Assembly: GCA_016716265.1 (NCBI GenBank)
Contig: JADJWQ010000006.1
Location: 3,003,501 to 3,067,500 of the forward strand
Reading direction: 5' to 3'
Source: Planctomycetota bacterium
GTDB taxonomy: Bacteria; Planctomycetota; UBA1135; UBA2386
DNA length: 64,000 nucleotides
Shown: in pieces, positions 38,453-48,606 of the stretch
Numbering within the stretch: the stretch's first letter is position 1
Layout: the number at the start of each line of letters is the position of its first letter
Made by a program: the position numbers and the translations under genes
The notes under the pieces: generated by a model
What the model saw: the letters and a program-made list of their open reading frames with translations, nothing else
What the model was told of the DNA's origin: nothing
Databases searched by the model: none

Positions 38453-41400
38453 GCGACCTGCTGTGGCGGAAGCCCCGCCTGCTGGTGTCGACGCTCGCGC
38501 TGATCGCGGTGGCCGGACTGTCCGCGCTCCAGGTGCTGCCGCGGGCCGAGGACCCGACGCTGACCGCACGCTTCGGCAACGTGTTCACCGCCTGGCCGGG
38601 AGCCGACGCGGCGCGCATCGAGGCGCTCGTCACCGACCCGTTGGAGGACGAGCTGCGCGAGATCGAGGAGATCGCGCTGCTGCAGTCGTCGTCGCTCGCC
38701 GGCTCGTCGACGATCAACATCGAGCTCGCCGACGACGTCACCGAGGTCGACGAGGTGTGGTCGCGCGTGCGCGACCGGCTCGCCGACGCCGCCGCGAAGC
38801 TGCCGGCCGGCGCCGGCACACCGGAGTTCGACGAGGTCGAGAACTCCGCCTGGTCGCTGATCGCAGGCCTGCGCTGGACCCTGCCGACCGAGCCGAACCT
38901 CGCGATCCTCGGCCGGCTGGCAGAGGAGCTCGCCGACGAGCTGCGCGGGGTGTCCGGCACCAAGGCGGTCGAGGTGTTCGGCGAGCCGCGGGAGGAGATC
39001 CTCGTGGAGGTCGACCCGGTGCGGCTCGCGGCCCACGGGCTCGAGCCCCGCGACGTGGCCGAGGCGGTTCGGCGCGCCGACGCCAAGGTGTCCGCCGGTC
39101 GCGTCCACGGCGACCGCAACGACCTGCTGCTCGAGGTGTCGGGCGAGATCGAGTCGCTCGATCGCGTCGCGACGCTGCCGGTGCTCGCGGGCGAGGACGG
39201 ACGGTTCGTGCGCGTCGGCGATCTCGCCCGCGTGCGGAAGGCGGCCCTCGAGCCGGCGTCGACCCTCGCACTGCTGTCGGGGCAGCCCGGCATCGCCGTC
39301 GCGGCCCGGCTGTCCGACGGGCGCCGGGTCGACACCTGGGCCATCGGCGCGCGCGCCGCGGTCGAGCGCTTCCGCGCCGGGCTGCCGCGCGGCGTGGAGG
39401 TCGTCTCGCTGTTCGACCAGAGCCGCTACACCGACCGCCGCCTCGCCGACCTGCTCGTCAACTTCCTGCTCGGTGCCGGCCTCGTCGCGGTGGTCGTGCT
39501 GCTCACCATGGGCTGGCGCTCCGCGCTGATCGTCGGCTCGGCATTGCCGCTGAACTCACTGATCGTGCTCGCCGGCATGAGCCTGCTCGGGGTGCCGATC
39601 CACCAGATGTCGGTGACCGGGCTGGTGATCGCGCTCGGCCTGATGATCGACAACGCGATCGTCATGGTCGACGAGGTGCGCCACCGACTCGACCATGGCC
39701 GGAGCATCGGCGCCGCGATCCGCGCGACGGTGCAGGCGATGGCCGTGCCGCTGGGCGGCTCGACGATCACGACGGTGCTCGCGTTCATGCCGCTCGTGCT
39801 GATGCCGGGGGCGACCGGCGAGTTCGTCGGCTCGATCGCGATCAGCGTGATCGTCGCGTTGATCGGCTCGCTCGCCTTGTCGCTTACCGTGGTGCCCGCG
39901 CTCGCCGGTTGGCTGGAGCGCGTCGGTCGTCGCCCCACCGGCAGCGAGCCGCTCCGCTCGGCGTGGCGACGCGCGTGGCGGCACGGCCTCGACGCCGGCC
40001 CCTTGTCGCACGGCTACCGGCGGCTCGTGCGCGCCATGTTCGCGCGGCCGCTGCTCGGCATCGCCAGCGCGATCGTGCTGCCGGTCGTCGGCTTCCTGCA
40101 CTTCGGCGACCTGGAGGAGCAGTTCTTCCCGAGCGCGGACCGCGACCAGTTCCAGATCGAGCTGCGCCTGCCGTGGCAGACGCCGATCGCCGAGACGAGG
40201 CGCGCGGCACTCGTCGCGCGCGACGCCGTGCTGCAGCACCCGCTGGTCGAGGACGTGCATTGGTTCCTCGGCGAGAGCGCGCCGCGCTTCTACTACAACA
40301 TCCTCGACGGTCGGCGCGGACTGCCGTTCTACGCGCAGGCGCTGGTGCAGCTGCGCAGCGACCAGGGCTCGCTGCCGGCGGTGCAGGAGATCCAGGAGCT
40401 CCTCGATCGCGCACTGCCCGATCTGCAGGCGCTCGCGCGGCCGATCGAGCAAGGTCCGCCGGTCGACGCCCCGGTCGAGCTGCGGGTGTTCGGTCCCGAT
40501 CTCGACACGCTCGCCGAAATGGGCCAGCAGCTCCGCGAGATCCTCGCGGACACGCCCGGCGTCGTACACACGCGCGCCCAGCTCGAGGACGGTCAGCCGA
40601 AGCTGCGCGTCCGGCTGGACGACGAGACCGCGCGGCTCGCTGGCGTCGACAACGTGGACGTCGCCGACCGGCTGCTCGCGCGCACCGACGGCGTGCTCGG
40701 CGGCTCGCTGGTCGAGGGCACCGAGGAGCTGCCGATCCGCGTGCGCGTCGCCGATGCCGACCGCCGCGATCTCGCGGCGATCGCGACCACCGACCTGCCG
40801 CGGGCGGGCGGCGGCTCGACTCCGCTCGCCGCCGTCGCCGGCCTCGAGCTCGTGCCCGAGCCGGCCAGCATCCCGCATCGCGACGGCCGGCGCTGCAACA
40901 CGGTGCAGGCCTACGTGGTGGCGGGAACGCTGCCGAGCATCGTCGTGGCCGACGTGCAGCGCACGCTCGCCGAGCGCGGCTTCGCGATCCCCGCGGGCTA
41001 CCGGCTCGCGTGGGGCGGCGAGGCGGCCGAGCGCGACAAGGCGGTCGGCAGCCTGCTGGCCGCGGCCGCCGTGCTGATGGTGCTGATGGCCGCAGCCTTG
41101 GTGCTGTCGTTCGACTCGTTCCGCCTGGCGGCCGTGATCGGCCTCGTCGCGCTGCTGTCGGTCGGGCTCGCACTCGGCTCGCTGTGGGTGTTCGGCTACC
41201 CGTTCGGCTTCATGGCGATCATCGGTGCCATGGGCCTCGTCGGCGTCGCCGTGAACGACTCGATCGTCGTGCTCACCGGCCTGGCCCACGACGCCGCCGC
41301 ACGGCGCGGCAGCCTGGACGCCGCCACCGAGGTCGTCGTGCGCTGCACGCGGCACCTGCTGTCGACGTCGCTGACCACCGTCGTCGGCTTTGCGCCGCTG

Positions 41401-41592
41401 CTGATCGCCGGTGGCGGATTCTGGCCGCCGCTCGCGATCGCGATCGCCGGCGGCGTCACCGGAGCGACCTGGATCGCGGTCACGCTGGTGCCGGCAATGT
41501 TCTCGCTGCTCGTCGCCCGCCGCGGTCGCCTGCGCGACGCGCACGGCCCGACTCCGGCGCTCGCGGCGCGACCGGCGGCAGCGCCTGCGTGA
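38449..41592 (+). CDS. RND-family efflux permease (AcrB-like)
   Basis: 1047 residues, the normal length for AcrB/CzcA-type pumps. Twelve transmembrane helices are expected: one at the start (LLVSTLALIAVAGLSALQVLP), a block around residues 335-490 and another around 870-1030, with two large periplasmic loops between. The TM4 proton relay reads GLMIDNAIVMVDE (Asp401-Asn402); many drug pumps have Asp-Asp here. The second block has GAMGLVGVAVNDSIVV. It is coupled to the fusion protein by an ATGA overlap. Substrate is unknown. Confidence 0.92.
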   Translation: MSDLLWRKPRLLVSTLALIAVAGLSALQVLPRAEDPTLTARFGNVFTAWPGADAARIEALVTDPLEDELREIEEIALLQSSSLAGSSTINIELADDVTEVDEVWSRVRDRLADAAAKLPAGAGTPEFDEVENSAWSLIAGLRWTLPTEPNLAILGRLAEELADELRGVSGTKAVEVFGEPREEILVEVDPVRLAAHGLEPRDVAEAVRRADAKVSAGRVHGDRNDLLLEVSGEIESLDRVATLPVLAGEDGRFVRVGDLARVRKAALEPASTLALLSGQPGIAVAARLSDGRRVDTWAIGARAAVERFRAGLPRGVEVVSLFDQSRYTDRRLADLLVNFLLGAGLVAVVVLLTMGWRSALIVGSALPLNSLIVLAGMSLLGVPIHQMSVTGLVIALGLMIDNAIVMVDEVRHRLDHGRSIGAAIRATVQAMAVPLGGSTITTVLAFMPLVLMPGATGEFVGSIAISVIVALIGSLALSLTVVPALAGWLERVGRRPTGSEPLRSAWRRAWRHGLDAGPLSHGYRRLVRAMFARPLLGIASAIVLPVVGFLHFGDLEEQFFPSADRDQFQIELRLPWQTPIAETRRAALVARDAVLQHPLVEDVHWFLGESAPRFYYNILDGRRGLPFYAQALVQLRSDQGSLPAVQEIQELLDRALPDLQALARPIEQGPPVDAPVELRVFGPDLDTLAEMGQQLREILADTPGVVHTRAQLEDGQPKLRVRLDDETARLAGVDNVDVADRLLARTDGVLGGSLVEGTEELPIRVRVADADRRDLAAIATTDLPRAGGGSTPLAAVAGLELVPEPASIPHRDGRRCNTVQAYVVAGTLPSIVVADVQRTLAERGFAIPAGYRLAWGGEAAERDKAVGSLLAAAAVLMVLMAAALVLSFDSFRLAAVIGLVALLSVGLALGSLWVFGYPFGFMAIIGAMGLVGVAVNDSIVVLTGLAHDAAARRGSLDAATEVVVRCTRHLLSTSLTTVVGFAPLLIAGGGFWPPLAIAIAGGVTGATWIAVTLVPAMFSLLVARRGRLRDAHGPTPALAARPAAAPA

Positions 41593-41650
41593 GCGCCGCA
41601 GGGACGCCGTCCTCGCCGCCAGCCCGGGGCGCCGGATAGCATCCCGACCC

Positions 41651-42670
41651 GTGACCGGACCGGCCGCTCCCACCACCTCGAACATCGCCACCGCGCTGCG
41701 GATGGCGGCGATGCTCGCGGTGCTGATCCTGCTGGGATCGGGCGCCCTGATGGTGGTCGAGGGCTGGGGGTTCTTCGACGCCCTCTACATGTCCGTCATC
41801 ACGCTGACGACAGTCGGCTACCACGAGGTACACGAGCTGAGCACCGCGGGGCGCGTCGTCGTGATGCTGTACCTGTTCCTCGGCATCGGCGTGTTCCTCT
41901 ACGCGATCGTCGAGATCGGCGCGACGCTCGTGCGCCTCCAGCTCAGCGACATGCTGAGCCGCAAGAAGATGGACACCGCGATCCGCTCGTTGACGGGACA
42001 TCTGGTGATCTGCGGCTACGGCCGCATCGGCCGCAGCCTGTGCCGGCAGCTCGCCGTGCAGGGCCGGCAGAAGTTCGTCGTCCTCGATCGCGACCAGGCC
42101 TCGGTCGACGACGCGCGGGCCGCCGGCTATCTCGCGATGGTCGGCGACGCGACCGACGACGAGGTGCTCAAGCACGTCGGCGTGCAATCCGCCGCCGGCC
42201 TCGCCGTCGTGATGCCGAGCGATGCCGACAACCTGTTCGTGGTCCTGTCCGCGCGTCTGCTGAATCGCGATCTGCAGATCCTCGCGCGGGCGACCGACGA
42301 CAAGTCGGTGGCGAAGCTCGAGCGGGCGGGCGCCAATCGCGTCGTGAGCCTGTACGAGGCCGGCGCCACCAAGATGGCGCAGCTGCTGACGCACGCGCGC
42401 GTCGAGGACTTCATGGAGGTCCTGACGAGCGAGGGCGATCGGCTCGAGCTCGCCGAGATCGTGATCGGCGAGGACGCCCCGTACCGCGGCCGCCGCCTCA
42501 ACGAGACCGACTTCCGCAAGCAGGGGATCCTGGTCGTCGCCCACCAGAAGCCGGGCTACCGCACCAGCGTCCCGCCTCCCGCGGACGCCCTGCTGGAGGC
42601 CGGCGACTCGCTGATCGCGTTCGGCGACCCCGGTGCGATCGGCCAGCTGATCGCGACGGCGAGGCGCTGA
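41651..42670 (+). CDS. Two-helix potassium channel with RCK (TrkA-N/TrkA-C) domains
   Basis: 339 residues from a GTG. The pore is visible as TM1 (about 18-38), a selectivity filter TTVGYHE near residue 55 and TM2 (VVVMLYLFLGIGVFLYAIVEIG, 72-95). A cytoplasmic TrkA-N Rossmann domain starts at residue 118 with HLVICGYGRIGRSL (GxGxxG), ending in a TrkA-C domain (EIVIGEDAPYRGRRLNE). It is like MthK/Kch-type ligand-gated channels. The first Met is 17 codons in (41701); the GTG is chosen since the sequence ahead of TM1 is typical polar residues. Confidence 0.88.
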   Translation: MTGPAAPTTSNIATALRMAAMLAVLILLGSGALMVVEGWGFFDALYMSVITLTTVGYHEVHELSTAGRVVVMLYLFLGIGVFLYAIVEIGATLVRLQLSDMLSRKKMDTAIRSLTGHLVICGYGRIGRSLCRQLAVQGRQKFVVLDRDQASVDDARAAGYLAMVGDATDDEVLKHVGVQSAAGLAVVMPSDADNLFVVLSARLLNRDLQILARATDDKSVAKLERAGANRVVSLYEAGATKMAQLLTHARVEDFMEVLTSEGDRLELAEIVIGEDAPYRGRRLNETDFRKQGILVVAHQKPGYRTSVPPPADALLEAGDSLIAFGDPGAIGQLIATARR

Positions 42671-42719
42671 GCCCGGTCCCGCAGGTGCGCGGTGACGCAG
42701 CGGCGGGCATCATCCCGCC

Positions 42720-44849
<2,130 letters not shown>

Positions 44850-44917
44850 TCCGCCCGCCGCGGCGCTCGAGCGAGAGCCCTGCCACCGGACCGGGGGCGG
44901 CGGTTACAACGACGGCG

Positions 44918-46936
44918 ATGTTCCTGATCCGCAAGATCGGCAAGTTCGTCCGCGGCAAGGCGACGCTGCCGCAGATCGTGCTCGCGACGACGCTCGGCGC
45001 GATGCTCGGCTTCGTGCCGGGGTTCTTCCTGCCGCAGGACCTCGGCGGCGGCTTCCTGCAGGCGCCCGGGCTGATCGTCGCGCTGCTGGCGCTCGTCCTG
45101 GTGCTGAACGCCAATCTCGGGCTGTTCGGCCTGACGCTGCTCGCCGCGAAGCTGCTGTCGTTCGTCACGCTGCCGATCGCCGTGAGCGTCGGACGGGCGC
45201 TGATCGACGGATCGCTCGAAGGACTGTTCCGGAAGATCGTCAATGCGCCGGTGCTGCACTGGTTCGGGCTCGAGCACTACGCGACGACCGGCGGCCTGGC
45301 GCTCGGGCTGCCGCTCGGCGTTGTGCTCGGGTTCGTCATCTGGCGCGGCCTGCACTCCATGCGCGTGAAGCTCGCGAACGTCGACGAGCGTTCACCACGC
45401 TTCCGCGAGATCACCGGCAAATGGTGGGTACGCCTGCTCGCCTGGCTGTTCCTCGGTGGTGGCAAGGGCCGCAAGGAGAGCTGGCGCGAGCTCGCCGAGC
45501 GCGACCGCCGCGGCCGCCCCGTACGCATCGCGGGCCTCGCCGTCGTCGCCGTACTCGGCATCGGGCTGTGGGTCGCGCAGGGGATGCTCGGCGGCGCGTG
45601 GTTCCACCGCAATACGCAGTCGGGGCTCGAGCAGTGGAACGGCGCGACGGTCGATCTCGCGGTCGCGAAGCTCCACCTCACCGACGGACGTCTCGAGCTC
45701 GGTGGGCTCGCGATGGCCGACGCCGAGAACCTGCTCGTCGATGCGTTCCGCGCACGCAATCTGACCGTCGACCTGTCGACGTCCGAGCTGCTCGCCGGGC
45801 ACGTCGTGATCGACAGCCTGGTGTCGACCGAGGCGAGCTCCGGGGAGCCGCGACCGACGCCCGGCCGGCGCACCGGCGAGCCCGGCCCGGGCGAGCCGGG
45901 CTCCGGTCAGCCGGGCGGGCCGACCGCGGGCGGGCCGACGCCGCCGCCCGGCGACGGCCGCACGATCGACGACTACATCAAGGACGCCGAGACCTGGAAG
46001 GAACGGCTGCGGACCGCCGCGGAGTGGATCGAGCGGCTGACCGGCGGCGACGAGGCCGCGACCGGCGAGTCGCCGGAGGAGCGCGACGCGCGCATCGCGC
46101 GCGAGCGCGAGGTGCTCGGCCTCGTCAACCTCGTCGCGTCGCAACTGTTCGACGAGCGGCCGGCGGTGGTCGTGCGACAGCTCGCATTCGACGGCCTGCT
46201 CGCGGCAGCGCTCGGCGACGACCGCGTCGACGTGCGCGGCACGAACCTGTCGTCGCACCCGAGTCGACTCGACCAGCCGATGGAGCTGGCGGTCGCCGCG
46301 CGCAGCGGCGCGTTCTCGTTCACGCTGCGCCGCGATCCCGCGCACGGCCACACGCCGGAGATCGAGCTGCGCATCGACGGATTGTCGGTCGACGCCCTCG
46401 CACGGCAGCTCACCGTGCTGCCGCTCAGCGGCGGTACGATCGACGTGCGGCTCGGCGGCAGCGTCGACACCGGCCGCCCCGACGCACACACCTGGATCGA
46501 CCTGCCGCTGACGGTCACGCTGAAGGGCACGAGCTTCGTGCTCGACGGCAATGCGACCCCACTCGACACGCTGCAGGTGCCGATCGGTCTGCGCGGCCCG
46601 CTGTCCGCGCCCCGCGTGTCGGTCGACGAGGACGCGTTCCTCGACGCACTCGTGGCACAGGGGCGCGCGGAGCTCGCGCGGCAGGCGCGCGCGAAGATCG
46701 ACTCGATGTTGAGCGATCAGCTCGGCGGTCGGCTCGGCGGTGTCGGCGAGCAGGTCGGCGGACTGATCGACGGGTCGAAGACCACCGAGGAGGTCGTGGA
46801 CGAGGCCCAGCGGCGCGCGACCGAGGCGGCCCGCGAGGCCGCCGAGCGCGAGGCCGAGCGCCTGCGCAACCAGGTGCCGGAGGGACTGCGCGGGCTGCTG
46901 CCGGGCGGCCGTCGCGACGGCACGCCGCGGCGTTGA
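44918..46936 (+). CDS. Fusion of TIGR03546-like membrane domain and TIGR03545-like protein
   Basis: 672 residues. The N-terminal 160 residues have four or five hydrophobic segments and match the DUF2062-type TIGR03546 family (LPQIVLATTLGAMLGFVPGFF). A connector with KWWVRLLAWLFLGGGKG leads to another helix (IAGLAVVAVLGIGLWVAQGML, about 205-225) and an outside domain starting GATVDLAVAKLHLTDGRLELGGLAMAD, which matches TIGR03545. The region 310-345 is a Gly/Pro/Glu linker (GEPGPGEPGSG). A helical C-terminus (DEAQRRATEAAREAAERE) closes it. In other bacteria the two families are adjacent separate genes of unknown function. The resemblance to AsmA-like membrane-lipid handling proteins is only a guess. 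Confidence 0.78.
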   Translation: MFLIRKIGKFVRGKATLPQIVLATTLGAMLGFVPGFFLPQDLGGGFLQAPGLIVALLALVLVLNANLGLFGLTLLAAKLLSFVTLPIAVSVGRALIDGSLEGLFRKIVNAPVLHWFGLEHYATTGGLALGLPLGVVLGFVIWRGLHSMRVKLANVDERSPRFREITGKWWVRLLAWLFLGGGKGRKESWRELAERDRRGRPVRIAGLAVVAVLGIGLWVAQGMLGGAWFHRNTQSGLEQWNGATVDLAVAKLHLTDGRLELGGLAMADAENLLVDAFRARNLTVDLSTSELLAGHVVIDSLVSTEASSGEPRPTPGRRTGEPGPGEPGSGQPGGPTAGGPTPPPGDGRTIDDYIKDAETWKERLRTAAEWIERLTGGDEAATGESPEERDARIAREREVLGLVNLVASQLFDERPAVVVRQLAFDGLLAAALGDDRVDVRGTNLSSHPSRLDQPMELAVAARSGAFSFTLRRDPAHGHTPEIELRIDGLSVDALARQLTVLPLSGGTIDVRLGGSVDTGRPDAHTWIDLPLTVTLKGTSFVLDGNATPLDTLQVPIGLRGPLSAPRVSVDEDAFLDALVAQGRAELARQARAKIDSMLSDQLGGRLGGVGEQVGGLIDGSKTTEEVVDEAQRRATEAAREAAEREAERLRNQVPEGLRGLLPGGRRDGTPRR

Positions 46937-46938
46937 GC

Positions 46939-48453
46939 TCAGCCGCCGACGCGGATCGTGCCGCCGTCGCTGAGCACCGCGGTCCGGGTCGGGTCGGCCG
47001 CGAGCAGCTGCAGGTGGACCCGGGTGTCGATCAGGCTCCGGACGAGTGGGATCGGCACCGGATACGTGACCCCGCCGGTCGCGGTCGACACCCCGTCGCT
47101 GACCTCGACCGAGGTCAGCAGCGCGCAGCCCGACAGTCCGAACGGCCCGAGATCGAGCGGCAGCGCATAGCCGGCCCAGGCCGTCACCGACACGCCGATC
47201 AGCATCGCGGCGGGTTGGCCGGCAGGCACGTTCGCGACCTGCACGGTCACGTTCCCACCGACGTCCGGAATGCCACCGAGCGACAATGCGGGCGTACCCG
47301 CCGGCCCCGCGCAGCCGGCGCCGAACGTCGCCAGCGAGCCGGCGACCTTGCTGCTGCGCACCGCCTGGATCGCCAGCGCCAGGTCGGCGCGGTCGATGCG
47401 CGTGCCGTAGTTCTGCCCGCCGCTGGTCGAGCAGCCGCCGTGCGTGTGGATGCCGATCGCGTCGCCCGTCTGCTCGTGGATGATCGGCGACCCGGAGTTG
47501 CCGCCCGTCGTGTCGGTCCGGTAGGCGATCGCGTTCGCCGTCGACGTCGCGACCCGCGGCCCGACGTGCGTCTTCTGCACCGCGTTCCACGTGAGCGACA
47601 CCGGTGCGGAGACGCGGCCGTTGCCGGTGATCCGGATGTCGACCCCGGTCACGGCGGCCGGCACCGCTCCGAGGCGGAACCAGCCGCCCTGCCGCTGACC
47701 CGGATACGCGTGGTGATTGCTGTTCCGCAGCGCCGCCACGACACCCCAGTCCGCGCCGACGCCGGAATTCAGGAAGCGCAGCGTGCCGAGATCGAGCGGA
47801 TACTGATCGTCCGGATGTGGCTGCACATAGGTGCCGTCGGGCAGCGACAGCGGGATGTTGAAGCCGACGATCACCGTCCCGGCCGCGCTGGCAGCGCAGT
47901 GCCCCGCGGTCAGCACCGTGAATTCGTCCACCAACCACCACGTGCACGCCGAGGCGCCGCTGACCGCACGGCCGACCCGCGGATCCTGGCTCAGCTGGCG
48001 GTCGTCGGTCGTCCCGCAGATGCTCTCCGGCGCGGAGATCCCGCGCATGCCGTACTCGACGCGGTCGACGACGACGCGGTTGGCCCGCGTGTCGGGTGCT
48101 GCAATGAGCTCGACCAGCACGCGCTCCCCGTTCAGCCAGCAGGAGCTACCGCCGTAGTCGCGCAGGCTCGCCGCGTCGTGCCGCTGCACGGCACCGTCCG
48201 CCGACGACGTCAGGCGCAGCGAGCTGCCGGACGGCAGGTGCGTGGCGCCGAGCTCGAGCCGCAGCCACGCGGCGCCCGGCACCGCCACCTCGTCGCGGAA
48301 CACGATCTGCGGCCGCGACGCCACCGCGTCGAGGAAACCCGAATCGACGGTCACGCCGATGACCGACCTCGACACCGGGTCGACCTGGCAGGGAGCGGTC
48401 GGTGAGAGCGCCGCGATTGCTGCGAGCACGAGCGCCCGCGATGTGATGGTCAT
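46939..48453 (-). CDS. Exported trypsin-like (S1) serine protease with C-terminal PIP domain
   Basis: 504 residues with a signal peptide (LVLAAIAALSPTAPC). The chymotrypsin-fold triad is readable: His185 in LTAGHC, Asp235 in GADWGVV and Ser320 in TTGGNSGSP. The closing Cys in GIHTHGGCS and other Cys suggest disulfides. The last 110 residues (from TFGAGCAG) form the planctomycete-type beta domain with VTYPVPIPLVRSLI that also ends the S8 protease and the propeller/cytochrome protein. Probably secreted or surface-held. Divergent from the S8 protease gene, with a 153-base gap. Confidence 0.86.
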   Translation of the reverse strand: MTITSRALVLAAIAALSPTAPCQVDPVSRSVIGVTVDSGFLDAVASRPQIVFRDEVAVPGAAWLRLELGATHLPSGSSLRLTSSADGAVQRHDAASLRDYGGSSCWLNGERVLVELIAAPDTRANRVVVDRVEYGMRGISAPESICGTTDDRQLSQDPRVGRAVSGASACTWWLVDEFTVLTAGHCAASAAGTVIVGFNIPLSLPDGTYVQPHPDDQYPLDLGTLRFLNSGVGADWGVVAALRNSNHHAYPGQRQGGWFRLGAVPAAVTGVDIRITGNGRVSAPVSLTWNAVQKTHVGPRVATSTANAIAYRTDTTGGNSGSPIIHEQTGDAIGIHTHGGCSTSGGQNYGTRIDRADLALAIQAVRSSKVAGSLATFGAGCAGPAGTPALSLGGIPDVGGNVTVQVANVPAGQPAAMLIGVSVTAWAGYALPLDLGPFGLSGCALLTSVEVSDGVSTATGGVTYPVPIPLVRSLIDTRVHLQLLAADPTRTAVLSDGGTIRVGG

Positions 48454-48606
48454 GGCAGCATCCTGGGCCGAGGAGGGGCGAGGCTCCATCGAACCACAGC
48501 CGCGGCCGGTGGCCCACCCCGTGCCAGTGCGCTAGTCTCGCGGGCGCTCGAACCTCCGTGCCGACCACTCCCCGGTGCGGCACCACTCCCCGAGGCGAAG
48601 TCGCCG

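Noticed and set aside
45850..45960. Possible CRISPR or direct-repeat array in the Gly/Pro/Glu linker of the TIGR03546/TIGR03545 fusion
   Set aside because: Units are irregular and coding; there are no spacers.
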